A stretch of DNA of 23,417 nucleotides from an uncultured Lachnospiraceae bacterium (GTDB lineage: Bacteria > Bacillota > Clostridia > Lachnospirales > Lachnospiraceae). The DNA is taken from positions 1-23,417 of the forward strand of contig CAKRJT010000037.1 of the NCBI GenBank assembly GCA_934351925.1, given 5' to 3'. Positions within the stretch are counted from its first letter, which is position 1. Each line of letters begins with the position of its first letter. Below, in pieces: positions 7,128-16,188 of this stretch. Position numbers and translations under genes: made by a program. The notes below the pieces were generated by a model that was given only the letters and a program-made list of their open reading frames with translations, was not told where the DNA came from and did not search any database.

Positions 7128-7720
7128 CACAAAATAAAATAACGGCAAATGAGTTTATAGGAGTCAAAGATATAAGAGGCTGCTATCTGTATAGAACAGA
7201 TGGCTGCATTATGTCGTATCTGAGAGTGTACTTTTTTAATCTTGATCTTCTAAGTGATGAGGACAGGCTGGCAAAAACGGAGGTTCTGACACATTCTTTT
7301 GAAAGTGAGAAAAAGAATTTTGTCTATGAAGCATATCCAAGAGAGATTGATCTGGATAAATATAAGACAGAATTGAAAAACAGATACAAGGAAGAACTTA
7401 ATCATATTGGTAAAAGGCATATTCTAACAATAATGATGAATGAGGCTATAGATATTGCCAGCAACGGTGAAAATTTTGAGCACGTCCATTTTATAAAAAT
7501 ATGGGCTGCTCCGGGAAGAAACAGACTTGATGCTGAGAAAGAATTAAAAGACCGCCTGTCTGACTTTCAGAAAAGATATACTGCTGTCGGCATCCGCACG
7601 GAAATACTGTATGAGCAGGATATTATTAAGATGTGCTCCCTATATGGTAATGCGGTTCAGGCAGTCTATGACGTACCGGTAAACAATTTAGTCTATGAAC
7701 AGATAGGAAGGATTGATTAA
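7124..7720 (+). CDS. TraC-like (VirB4 N-terminal-like) T4SS accessory protein
   Basis: The start is the ATG at 7124 in an ATGA overlap, eight bases after AGGGAG, giving 198 residues. An in-frame ATG at 7106 is less well placed. There are no membrane segments. The N-terminal FIGVKDIRGCYLYRTDGCIMSYLRV and the downstream DLDKYKTELKNRYKEEL match the pattern of small TraC-type proteins coded just before VirB4 in Gram-positive conjugation operons, which resemble the non-ATPase N-terminal domain of VirB4. It probably works with the VirB4 ATPase at the membrane. The assignment rests on remembered motifs and position. Confidence 0.6.
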   Translation: MTQNKITANEFIGVKDIRGCYLYRTDGCIMSYLRVYFFNLDLLSDEDRLAKTEVLTHSFESEKKNFVYEAYPREIDLDKYKTELKNRYKEELNHIGKRHILTIMMNEAIDIASNGENFEHVHFIKIWAAPGRNRLDAEKELKDRLSDFQKRYTAVGIRTEILYEQDIIKMCSLYGNAVQAVYDVPVNNLVYEQIGRID

Positions 7721-9633
7721 TGCTGGGGACAAAGAAAGAAAAAAGCAAGAGTAAAACTAATATAAATACAGGCAATAAGACCGGCAATGACATTAATGAA
7801 CATATATTGAACATCATTACTCCTTGCGGCATTGACTATGATAACACGCATGCAAATATCGGTGAGAATGTAGGTAAGATTTACTGTATTTCAAGATATC
7901 CTGCAGAGAATATCGGTTATGGCTGGCTCGCTACATTATGTCAGCTTGAAGGAACAATCACGTCAATAGAATTCAGACGCACGGATGCAGATAATCTGAT
8001 AGATGTTTACAATAAAAAAATTTCACAGCTCAAGGGAGACAGAACAACTGCGAAGGTTGAGTCGGACAAGCAGCTTCTCGACAAAGCAATCAAGGATTTG
8101 GAGGGATTGATTAAAAAAATTGCCGTGAAAAAGGAACCGGTCGGATATGTAAACATAATGCTTTACATACGGCACACAGATGTAGGAATGTTGGAGGACA
8201 GAATAAAACGTGTGTCAGGTGCAGTTGCAGTGTCACAGTGTAAAATGCTCAACCTGAAGTACAAACAGCTTGCAGCCATGAAGTGCATTGCACCATATGG
8301 CATACCGAACCAGACAGTTGCCTGTATGGGAGAGAGAAATATGCCTATATCGACTTTTTTCGGAGGCTTCCCGATGGCAAATGCCGGCATAAATGATCCC
8401 GGCGGGTACTGGCTTGGAAGAACATCAAGAACTAATCGTATCGTTATTTTGAACCAATGGATACGAAGCAATGACAGGGTAAACAGTAACTGGTTTATCA
8501 GTGGTCTCCCGGGTTCAGGAAAATCAACGGCAATAAAAAAAATACTCACCTGTGAATATGCATTTGGGGCAAGAATAATTGTTCTTGACCCCGAGGAAGA
8601 ATATGTTGATCTGGCAGCTCATCCTGATATTAACGGAGAGGTGATTGATTGCGCCGGAGGAATAACCGGGCGCATTAATCCTCTGCAGGTGCGATATGTG
8701 CCGAGAGTGACTGAGGAGGACTTAGATGCAGGCGAAAACCTGAATGATTACTTCAATTATGATGATGCAGAAAGTACATCAGATCTTGCGCTGCATATTC
8801 AGAATTTAAGAGTATTCTTCAAGCTTTATTTCGGTTCGGAAAATTTCGATGCCGGAATAAAAACGGCATTAGAGGAATGCATTATTGAGGTATATCGTGA
8901 TTTCCATATTAAATGGGATACAGAGATTGCTTTTTTACAGCCGGAGGACTATCCGGTAATTCGTGATTTATATGATAAGGTTGAGGAAAAATCAAAAAAA
9001 CCGGACTTATCACAATATAAACAGTCGGTATATGACAGGCTTAAGGATTTGCTGTATTCAATAGCGTATGGTGCTGATCAGTTTATGTGGAATGGTCCGA
9101 CAACCATCAATCCACAGTCTGATTTTATTGTGCTTAATTGCTCTAAACTGCTTGAGCTTGATGAGAATGTCAAGAGAGCACAGTTTTTCAACTTAACGAG
9201 CTGGTCGTGGCATGAAATGTCAAAAGACAGAAGCCAGAAGGTTATTTTCGGTATCGACGAAGGCTATTTGTTCGTCGATCCGGACTATCCTGACCTGATG
9301 AAATTTGTTAGAAATGTGTCAAAGCGAGACAGGAAGTATGAGGCTGCGCTTATGTTCATTACCCATTCTGCAGTTGATGTCCTGGATCCCATAGTGAAGC
9401 GCTTCGGGCAGGCTATCATAGATAACTCATGCTACAGATTTATTATGGGCACAGACGGCAAGAACCTTCAGGAGACAGCGGAACTTTTCAATCTGACAGA
9501 AGGTGAGCAGACAATACTGGCGTCTAAAAGCCGTGGTGTAGGAATACTTTTTGCAGGCAGCGTGAGGCTTGACATGAGACTTGAAGTAAGTAACGAGATG
9601 CTTGGAATGTTCGGAAAGAGGGGCGGCAGATAG
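7720..9633 (+). CDS. virB4: VirB4/TrbE-type T4SS ATPase
   Basis: This 637-residue protein starts at an ATG sharing one base with the previous stop, after AGGAAGGA. The N-terminal third is the VirB4 association domain. Walker A is GLPGSGKST at 262-270, followed by IIVLDPEEEYVDLA. Walker B is VIFGIDEGYLF with Asp513-Glu514. RDRKYEAALMFITHSAVDVLDP and IIDNSCYRFIMG are typical VirB4 C-terminal motifs. It powers assembly of the conjugation channel and possibly substrate transport. It ends one base into the next start. Confidence 0.95.
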   Translation: MLGTKKEKSKSKTNINTGNKTGNDINEHILNIITPCGIDYDNTHANIGENVGKIYCISRYPAENIGYGWLATLCQLEGTITSIEFRRTDADNLIDVYNKKISQLKGDRTTAKVESDKQLLDKAIKDLEGLIKKIAVKKEPVGYVNIMLYIRHTDVGMLEDRIKRVSGAVAVSQCKMLNLKYKQLAAMKCIAPYGIPNQTVACMGERNMPISTFFGGFPMANAGINDPGGYWLGRTSRTNRIVILNQWIRSNDRVNSNWFISGLPGSGKSTAIKKILTCEYAFGARIIVLDPEEEYVDLAAHPDINGEVIDCAGGITGRINPLQVRYVPRVTEEDLDAGENLNDYFNYDDAESTSDLALHIQNLRVFFKLYFGSENFDAGIKTALEECIIEVYRDFHIKWDTEIAFLQPEDYPVIRDLYDKVEEKSKKPDLSQYKQSVYDRLKDLLYSIAYGADQFMWNGPTTINPQSDFIVLNCSKLLELDENVKRAQFFNLTSWSWHEMSKDRSQKVIFGIDEGYLFVDPDYPDLMKFVRNVSKRDRKYEAALMFITHSAVDVLDPIVKRFGQAIIDNSCYRFIMGTDGKNLQETAELFNLTEGEQTILASKSRGVGILFAGSVRLDMRLEVSNEMLGMFGKRGGR

Positions 9634-10436
9634 TGAAAAAGGTACTGATTCCCATATTGTTTGTTGTATTTGCACCGTTCTTAATGTTAATTCCATTAAT
9701 TGGCGCTGTATCGGCGGCAGTAGGCGGTTTTTATGACCATGACAGCGACGAGGATTTCAACCCGGAAAAATTTAAGACATCGGAGATAGTGCAGGAAGTA
9801 TCGTCATGGTACCAGGAATATATTGACGAGTACACAGCAACTCTTAATGAGAGAAAGGCTGCTGTGGAAAAGGAAAATACGACGGTGGAAAAAATTCTGC
9901 AGCCAAAAGCGGATATGCCTGATGCCGACATTGACAGGAGGCCCGATGCAGGAAATTCCTCACAATCAGAGGAAGATAGCGATAAAAGTGAGGATGAAAT
10001 CGGGGAAGAGGAAGAAACAGAGGAGGAGTCTAAAGACGAATATGAGGAAATAGAAATTGAGGTGTGCCATGTAAATGTCACAATCACCATGGATAATTTT
10101 CCGCTCAGTGCAGTGCTGTCGTATTATAACGTACTCTTTTATAGTGGGATGCTTTCAGGAGAAAGTAACAAGGCTCCTACAAAAGCGGATATAAAGTCGA
10201 TGCTTGCGAAGATGACTGATTGCACGGAAAGATATTCGTTTGATGGAAGCAATTATTATATTGTAATGAGTTTCAGACCTTATGCTGAATTGCCGGATGT
10301 GATTTTTTCTGAGTGGAGCCTTAGTGAGGAAAATCGAATAGAATATGAGGAAATGTATCTTAATGTTACGGAGATGGTGTCAGGCTGGTTAGAGGAGGAC
10401 TTAGTTTTTTTAGAAAAGGAGAAAGTGGATGGATGA
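9633..10436 (+). CDS. Membrane-anchored protein with acidic linker, unknown role
   Basis: The GTG start at 9633 shares a base with the VirB4 stop. The 267-residue protein has one N-terminal hydrophobic segment (about 4-30, ending AVSAAVGGF), a helical stretch rich in Glu and Lys (50-95), a strongly acidic low-complexity linker (about 108-142), and a C-terminal region of about 120 residues (VCHVNVTITMDNFPLSAVLSYYNV onward). In Gram-positive T4SS operons this slot after VirB4 usually holds a cell-wall hydrolase (NlpC/P60 or CHAP) with a similar N-terminal anchor. No hydrolase motif is visible here. The C-terminal part may be the inter-domain region of such a protein without its enzyme, or a VirB8-like exported subunit. 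Confidence 0.6.
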   Translation: MKKVLIPILFVVFAPFLMLIPLIGAVSAAVGGFYDHDSDEDFNPEKFKTSEIVQEVSSWYQEYIDEYTATLNERKAAVEKENTTVEKILQPKADMPDADIDRRPDAGNSSQSEEDSDKSEDEIGEEEETEEESKDEYEEIEIEVCHVNVTITMDNFPLSAVLSYYNVLFYSGMLSGESNKAPTKADIKSMLAKMTDCTERYSFDGSNYYIVMSFRPYAELPDVIFSEWSLSEENRIEYEEMYLNVTEMVSGWLEEDLVFLEKEKVDG

Positions 10437-10539
10437 ACATAATAAACAACATAACAGAAACATAGTTACAATAGTAGTTTGTGTTTCACTTTCAATAGTG
10501 AGTCTTGTTATACAGTACTTTTTTAAAGGTGGGATGTAG
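10429..10539 (+). CDS. 36-residue single-helix membrane peptide
   Basis: A short frame runs from ATG 10429 to TAG 10537-10539 and overlaps the end of the previous gene by 8 nt. AAGGAG lies eight bases before the ATG, and the stop directly abuts the next start. The peptide has a polar His/Asn-rich N-terminus (MDEHNKQHNRN), one membrane helix (IVTIVVCVSLSIVSLVIQYF) and ends KGGM. It fills the gap between the T4SS and Tad blocks exactly, which supports translation. I do not recognise it. Confidence 0.6.
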   Translation: MDEHNKQHNRNIVTIVVCVSLSIVSLVIQYFFKGGM

Positions 10540-11655
10540 ATGGTCTATTATATTACATCTCCGACATATCAGGCGGTAGTCACATCTGTGCTGAGGGAGA
10601 CAGAGCAGATTATTGCCGGTGGAGAAAATATGTCGGAGATTTATATTAATAAATACATAAAAGAGCAGATTAATAGTTTTTCCGGAGTTGACATTATGAT
10701 TATTGATTTGTCTTGTGTCCTTGACCTTGACACGGAGATAGTTTCAAGCATGGAGAACATAAAGGTTATGTATGGACAGTTAAGAATTATACTGCTTGCA
10801 ACACAGATGCAGCCCGGAGATGAGCTGCTTGTTAAGTGTGTACAGATGGGCATATATGACATTATAACTGCAACGGATTTTGTTGAGATAAAGAGTGAGC
10901 TTATGCAATGTGTCATTGAGGGTAAGCAGTATAGAGACGCACTGAGATTTTTAAAGCCCAAGGAAGATGATAAGACCATGGGAAAACAGGTGCGTATCAA
11001 GCCAAAACAGAATGCCAACCGTGTAATGATAGGGCTTGCTGGCAGTGAGCCTCGTGTGGGAACAACACACAATGCCATTGTCATAGCCAACACATTGCGC
11101 CGCAGGGGTTATATGGTAGCACTTTTGGAAATGTCATTACACCCGGTTTTTAGGGATATAAAGGAGTCCTATGACGAGGAGTCGGATGAGGCACTTCACT
11201 TTTCGGTTAATGGAATAGATTACTATCCGGCGGTTCAGGCTGCGGAAGTCAATGCCATTATGGCTAAAGCATATAATTTTCTTGTTATAGATTTTGGATG
11301 CTTTGAGACAATGGACGCGATAACATTCAATAAATGTGAAGTACCTGTAATAGTGGCTGGCAGCAAGCCGTGGGAGTTAGAGGCGGTCAATAAACTTTTT
11401 TCGGAAGCTATCCACGAAAATCTTGTAAGATACAATTTCCTTTATAACTTTACGGACGAGAAGTACAGAGATGACATAAAAAATGGTATGGCAGAGCTTA
11501 AAAATGTATTTTTTGCGCCGATAACAGTTGACCCGTTTATGGCGTTGGAGATGGAACTTTGTGAACAGTTGTGTGGAGACTACTTTGACAGGGGTGAACA
11601 GCCGGAGAAAAAGAAAAGGGGATTTGGTGGGATATGGAAGAAAAAAAGCAAATAG
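10540..11655 (+). CDS. tadZ: TadZ/CpaE-like pilus localisation protein
   Basis: This 371-residue protein starts with an ATG seven bases after AAAGGTGG. The N-terminal 130 residues look like a receiver-type alpha/beta domain (IMIIDLSCVL, then RIILLATQMQPGDELLVKCV, then MGIYDIITA). The C-terminal part is a MinD/ParA-like fold. The P-loop position reads GLAGSEPRVGTTHNA (165-179); the signature lysines of the KGGxGKT motif are missing. YNFLVIDFG fits the next strand. In Tad systems TadZ/CpaE places the pilus machine at a cell pole. It is the first of the Tad block and is followed by other tad genes with small overlaps. The missing lysines suggest weak or no ATPase activity. Confidence 0.75.
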   Translation: MVYYITSPTYQAVVTSVLRETEQIIAGGENMSEIYINKYIKEQINSFSGVDIMIIDLSCVLDLDTEIVSSMENIKVMYGQLRIILLATQMQPGDELLVKCVQMGIYDIITATDFVEIKSELMQCVIEGKQYRDALRFLKPKEDDKTMGKQVRIKPKQNANRVMIGLAGSEPRVGTTHNAIVIANTLRRRGYMVALLEMSLHPVFRDIKESYDEESDEALHFSVNGIDYYPAVQAAEVNAIMAKAYNFLVIDFGCFETMDAITFNKCEVPVIVAGSKPWELEAVNKLFSEAIHENLVRYNFLYNFTDEKYRDDIKNGMAELKNVFFAPITVDPFMALEMELCEQLCGDYFDRGEQPEKKKRGFGGIWKKKSK

Positions 11656-13097
11656 ACGCATGCATCGAACCGCTAAGAAAGATAATTACTCTAAATTCTG
11701 AATTGGATGATTTAATTAGGGAACGCCAAGAAAAAGAGGCAGAATTTAAAGCCTATCTTCGTGAACAGGATAAGGCAATCAATGCGCTTACGGAGCAGAA
11801 GCAGATTATAGGACAGACAGTTATAGATATTGATGTAAAAAACTCAGGACATCTAAGAGCTGTTATAAAAAACTGTCTTGAATTGTCCGGTATTCAGTTG
11901 ATGGGAAACAAGGTTGTGTCAGACAAAGGAAGCATACATACAGAAATGTATAAAGGATTTGTATCCGGGGATAGCAAGGAAATCAGCACAAAAGTGGTAT
12001 ATGGTGAGACTGTTGATGAGGTACTAGATTCAGCGGGAATGCTTACCAATAAAGATGCGTACACAACTGTTAATATCGGTACCCTTAATCCTCTCAAGGG
12101 AGAGTATGGGGACTATCATAAATTCGATATAGCGAAAAGATACGATATCACGGATGTACAGCTATCGCTGCCATATATGGACAAAAATGAGTTTTCTGAA
12201 CTGATCGGACATCTGAAAGCAGAGGGGGCAAAGTTTAATTCCTATGTGAAAAAATGGTATGTACCCTATGACATATCAGAAAAGGAATGTTTTCAGCCAT
12301 ACATAACTGAGCTGCCAAGACAGCGCGATTATTCGAGACAGCGTCATTATACTTCACAGGAATTGTCACTTCCGGTTGGTATAACAGGAAAGACGGTGAA
12401 TGATATGCTTGCAAGATATGATGGCTATATAAGGATTACATATGAGGATAATGGCAGGGGGCGTATTGCTCCTAGAGCGGAATTTTATCAGAATGGAGCA
12501 GGCGAGGAATCAGCATATGTGGGTAAGTGGCTGACTGAGTCAAGGGTGAGGGCATTGGTTGTTGAGGGCAGGGAGATGAACAAGGATATCTTATATCCGG
12601 GTAAAGGATACAGGATAACCCCTGAAGAAGATACACCTAAGACGACTCCTTATGCGGCGATTGTCAGGGAAGAGGATACTGCTGGGGAGTATTACAGCAT
12701 ATACGGAGTGCATGATCTGAGTGGAATGATATTCAGGCTTTCGCCACGGCGCTTTGATACGCAGGGACAGGCAGAGGACAATATCCCTGTCGGGCATAAG
12801 TGCGTACTTTTCGAGAAATTGAAAAATGAGCAAAAACTATATGCTGACGCCTGGTCACAATTAATAAGAGACGACGCAAAGAACTGTGGGTATGAGTTGT
12901 CCGAGTATGCCATAAAAAATCTTAAACTGCTTAATTATGAGACTAATAAATCCTGGGGACTTGAGGATATCAGTAAGATATATTCCCGGATGAACGATGA
13001 AAAGCAGCCCGAGGAATTGAGTGAAAGGGCATGTGCATACATCAAGAGAATAGGTGATGAGTGTGCGAATATGCAACGGTTGGAACGTATGCCTTAA
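11634..13097 (+). CDS. Cytoplasmic protein with DUF5710-like segment, unknown role
   Basis: The 487-residue protein overlaps the tadZ end by 22 nt. GGTGGG lies just before its ATG. Residues about 20-60 are a likely coiled coil (ELDDLIRERQEKEAEFKAYL). Residues 175-215 (VQLSLPYMDKNEFSELIGHL, then GAKFNSYVKKWYVPYDI) match the DUF5710 pattern: small hydrophobic start, Gly-Ala-Lys-Phe, then K-K-W-Y-V-P. That domain is common in large plasmid and ICE proteins near primases and relaxases. No membrane helix or catalytic motif is visible. It is not a known Tad component, yet it sits between tadZ and tadA in the same operon. Confidence 0.55.
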   Translation: MEEKKQIDACIEPLRKIITLNSELDDLIRERQEKEAEFKAYLREQDKAINALTEQKQIIGQTVIDIDVKNSGHLRAVIKNCLELSGIQLMGNKVVSDKGSIHTEMYKGFVSGDSKEISTKVVYGETVDEVLDSAGMLTNKDAYTTVNIGTLNPLKGEYGDYHKFDIAKRYDITDVQLSLPYMDKNEFSELIGHLKAEGAKFNSYVKKWYVPYDISEKECFQPYITELPRQRDYSRQRHYTSQELSLPVGITGKTVNDMLARYDGYIRITYEDNGRGRIAPRAEFYQNGAGEESAYVGKWLTESRVRALVVEGREMNKDILYPGKGYRITPEEDTPKTTPYAAIVREEDTAGEYYSIYGVHDLSGMIFRLSPRRFDTQGQAEDNIPVGHKCVLFEKLKNEQKLYADAWSQLIRDDAKNCGYELSEYAIKNLKLLNYETNKSWGLEDISKIYSRMNDEKQPEELSERACAYIKRIGDECANMQRLERMP

Positions 13098-13123
13098 ATG
13101 TGAGGAATTGTGGAGGAGAGGCA

Positions 13124-14323
13124 GTGAAAATATCTAAGTTTTTTAATACTGAAGAAAAAATGCCTGATACAGAAAGCTTTATGTCGGAACAGAAAATAAC
13201 AGATAAAGTTATTGAATATATCACATCAGGAAATAATGTCGCCCGCCTGAACATGGTCGAGCGCGGAGAACTCGATAAAGAACAGTTTGCGAATGAAGTC
13301 AGGGCATATATAAGAGGAGAGTTTGATTTGGGTGACGAAGGCACTGTGGACAGGATATATGAGGGCTTCAGCTCGTTCATCTGGGGCTACTATATAATAG
13401 ACAGCCTGATTGATGACCCGGATATATCAGACATAATAATCTACAGCGCAGACATGATATATTACAAAAAGCTGGGAGTGCGTTACAAATCTGATATTAC
13501 ATTTAAAGACGGCAGGGATTATGAGAGGTTCGTAGAACGCTGCAGCCTGCGAAACCAGGTGAGCCTCTCAATGAATAACAGCACGCAGAAATGGACGGAT
13601 ACGTCCAATGAGAAGTACATACTGCGATTTACCGCGATTACCAGGATGCTGGCATCGAATAAAGCGACCACGCTGCACATGCGGAAGCACCCGAAAATTA
13701 AAAAGACAATGGATATATTAATCTCAGAAGGCATGCTGACAAAAGAAATGGCAGAGGTGATACGCCGTAAACAGGAAGCAGGCGAAAGCTTCTTGATATG
13801 CGGGAAGAACGCAAGTGGTAAGACCACTTTTATGAATGTGGCTATTGAAAATATACCTGACCAGTATTCAATATTTTGTATCCAGGAGGCAGAAGAGCTC
13901 TTCTCGTCGAGGAAGAGAAACTGGGGAGCCTATCACATTATCGAAGGGAAGGGCGAGGACAAGATAAGCTACTCGCTCGGGGACATGGTGACAATGGCGC
14001 AGACCATGGACGCGGATGTGATAATGCTCGGAGAGATTAAGGGGGCTGAGGCAAGACAGTTTCTTGCGGCAGCTCATACAGGGGCAATCTGCTACGCATC
14101 AACGCATGCTGAGTCGGCTGAAGATGCAGCCATACGATTGTGCGATTATGTAAGAAGAACATCAGATATGACAAATGAGGAAATCCTATACATGCTCAAG
14201 AGTTTAAAAAATATCCTTTTCTTCAAGAAGTATAAGATTTGTGAGATGGTGGAGTGCAGCTGGAGTGCCGGGAAGAAGTGTCTTGATTATAAATACTTAT
14301 ATAAAGACGGAAAGGCGGTCTGA
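13124..14323 (+). CDS. tadA: TadA/CpaF pilus assembly ATPase
   Basis: The chosen start is a GTG at 13124, five bases after GGAGGAG, giving 399 residues. An upstream in-frame ATG at 13061 lies inside the previous gene without a ribosome site. Walker A is GKNASGKTT at 227-235. The Walker B region is DVIMLGEIKGAEA with Glu304. GAICYASTHAESAEDAAIRL is the His-box segment. These mark the secretion ATPase family (VirB11/PulE/CpaF). With TadB and TadC directly after it, this is the motor of the Tad pilus, not a VirB11 of the T4SS, which Gram-positive systems usually lack. Confidence 0.92.
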   Translation: MKISKFFNTEEKMPDTESFMSEQKITDKVIEYITSGNNVARLNMVERGELDKEQFANEVRAYIRGEFDLGDEGTVDRIYEGFSSFIWGYYIIDSLIDDPDISDIIIYSADMIYYKKLGVRYKSDITFKDGRDYERFVERCSLRNQVSLSMNNSTQKWTDTSNEKYILRFTAITRMLASNKATTLHMRKHPKIKKTMDILISEGMLTKEMAEVIRRKQEAGESFLICGKNASGKTTFMNVAIENIPDQYSIFCIQEAEELFSSRKRNWGAYHIIEGKGEDKISYSLGDMVTMAQTMDADVIMLGEIKGAEARQFLAAAHTGAICYASTHAESAEDAAIRLCDYVRRTSDMTNEEILYMLKSLKNILFFKKYKICEMVECSWSAGKKCLDYKYLYKDGKAV

Positions 14324-14329
14324 CTTATT

Positions 14330-15310
14330 ATGAACATTATACTGATTTTAAGACTTTTGGTTATGATCGGCATAGCGGTCGGAGTATGTATGTCATTCGT
14401 GTATATCAGGGATAAAAGCCTGGTAAAAAAAAGCCTGATTACGATGCATGAGAGGATAAATGCGTCGGGGGAGGTTAGGAAGATAATAGAAAGGCATGTA
14501 TATCAGATGTACGGCAGGCGTGAGAAAAAGGGACTGCTTAACCACATTGATGACAACCTGAGATACAGCGGTGTTCTGCTGAAGCATTCATGGGTGACAA
14601 CGGAATTGTATTTGGCTATGTCAACAGTGATACTGACAGCGGTTTTTTTGCTGGTATCCGTAATTGGAGGCGGCATGGCATATGGAATGGCGTGTGTGTC
14701 AGTATTAGTCCTTGCGGCTGAGCTGTACTTTAACAGTCAGCGCAGGGGACGGTATAACAGGATTGAAGAAGAACTGTTACCGTTCCTCAATTCAATAGAT
14801 GCCTATGCGGGTGCAACTGACGACCTGATAAGCATTTTTGAAAAAAGTGTTCCGGTACTTAACGGTCCGCTTAAAGAAGCTGTGTACTCGGCAGTACTAC
14901 AGTCCAAGCAGACGGGTAACTGCTCGGAGGTTTTGAGAAATCTCGAAAATAATATAGAGCACCCGTTTTTCAAGAAACTTGTGAGAAATCTTGAAATGTC
15001 CTCACGACACAGCGCCAACTACAAGGATATTATAACGGAATGTCGTTTTCAGTTAGATGAGGCAACTAGTAACGCCAAAAAGCTTGAGAAAATATACAGA
15101 GATGGGAAATTCGACATAATTCTGGTCATTATATGCGGCATGGCATGTGTTGTGCTTGCACTTATGGGGATACTTGATTATGCGGTTAAGGATTTCTTCA
15201 TCCAAATGTGGGGGACAGTCCCGGGAAAAATTATTATTATGCTCTGCGCGGCGTCACTGCTGATATCCTTTTACATCGCTTTTGTGTCGTCGCAGAAAAG
15301 GGGGGCATAA
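14330..15310 (+). CDS. tadB: TadB-like inner-membrane platform protein
   Basis: The 326-residue protein has an N-terminal helix (about 5-26), a second hydrophobic region near 90-130, a cytoplasmic domain with the type II secretion F pattern (ELLPFLNSIDAYAGATDDLI and KLVRNLEMSSRHSANYKDII), and two C-terminal helices (about 263-280 and 297-318). This is the usual TadB layout, the platform that TadA acts on. It starts six bases after tadA and has only a weak ribosome site, so coupled translation is likely. Its stop overlaps the tadC start by one base. Confidence 0.8.
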   Translation: MNIILILRLLVMIGIAVGVCMSFVYIRDKSLVKKSLITMHERINASGEVRKIIERHVYQMYGRREKKGLLNHIDDNLRYSGVLLKHSWVTTELYLAMSTVILTAVFLLVSVIGGGMAYGMACVSVLVLAAELYFNSQRRGRYNRIEEELLPFLNSIDAYAGATDDLISIFEKSVPVLNGPLKEAVYSAVLQSKQTGNCSEVLRNLENNIEHPFFKKLVRNLEMSSRHSANYKDIITECRFQLDEATSNAKKLEKIYRDGKFDIILVIICGMACVVLALMGILDYAVKDFFIQMWGTVPGKIIIMLCAASLLISFYIAFVSSQKRGA

Positions 15311-16161
15311 TGAGAGCATTTATACAGAATTATTATGATTACATAATGCAGGGTGTGATAATACTGCTCTGCCTGCTGGCCGCTGCATTTATCATTGTGT
15401 ATATGTACGGTGCAGTGAAAGATGCGTATAAAAGGGCACATGAACAGCTTGTAAATGCAATGAAACGCAGCACCGGGAAAAATATCTTTTCCTATAACTA
15501 TCAGGCTAAGAGGCTGAATAACCTTGGGGTAACCTATTATTCACATGGACGGATAACACCGGTTGTATATCTCATATATAAAATTTTAATACTCGTTACA
15601 GGTCTGGCAGCTGCAATAATGTCCGACCCGTTAATGGGAATTATCCTCGCCGTTTCAGGATACCTGTTACCGGACATGTTTATGGAGCTGCGGAACAAAG
15701 AGGATAATGAAAAGATGCTCGGAAGCATTATGGATATCTATGATGTGATGCTTCTTCAAATAAATGCCGGGGGATATATAACCCAGGTTCTGGTTGACGC
15801 ATACAGGGTCACGACGCATCCGAGACTCAAGGCGGCACTTATGGAACTGACGGGAGATATTCTCACGACAAACGACTTGGTCCTGTCAATGCAGGTTTTC
15901 GAGGACAAATTTGAAAATGAAAATATTCACAATCTTACAGTCCTTGTCAGGCAGTTATCCGAAACCGGTTCGGCTTCGGGACTGCTGAGCGACATAAAAA
16001 AACGTCTGAACATATTGCAGGAGAGCTATAACAGCAGTGAGAGAACACGGGTCAACAGGCTCATTGCTGTATGCACGGCGGCAATCGCGTTTGCCGCAAT
16101 CGCCGTATTGGGCTATGCCTTTTTAACAGGCATAGCCGACTCGGCAAAATCACTATTATAA
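15310..16161 (+). CDS. tadC: TadC-like inner-membrane platform protein
   Basis: The ATG at 15310 lies just after AAAGGGGGG and shares one base with the tadB stop, giving 283 residues. A longer frame from 15208 would overlap tadB without a ribosome site. Helices lie near 13-33, 93-130 and 255-275. Between them is a type II secretion F-type segment (MLGSIMDIYDVMLLQINAGG, then LVRQLSETGSASGLLSDIKK). It pairs with TadB as the second platform subunit. Confidence 0.8.
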   Translation: MRAFIQNYYDYIMQGVIILLCLLAAAFIIVYMYGAVKDAYKRAHEQLVNAMKRSTGKNIFSYNYQAKRLNNLGVTYYSHGRITPVVYLIYKILILVTGLAAAIMSDPLMGIILAVSGYLLPDMFMELRNKEDNEKMLGSIMDIYDVMLLQINAGGYITQVLVDAYRVTTHPRLKAALMELTGDILTTNDLVLSMQVFEDKFENENIHNLTVLVRQLSETGSASGLLSDIKKRLNILQESYNSSERTRVNRLIAVCTAAIAFAAIAVLGYAFLTGIADSAKSLL

Positions 16162-16188
16162 TATCATATTTTCAGGAGGAAAAAAGAA

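Noticed and set aside
9731..10090. Minus-strand Ser-rich frame
   Set aside because: It is the antisense of the acidic Glu/Asp linker at 9633-10436; its composition comes from that repeat bias.
13124..14323. VirB11 ATPase of the T4SS
   Set aside because: The same family, but it is directly followed by tadB, tadC and a pilin gene, which makes it TadA/CpaF.
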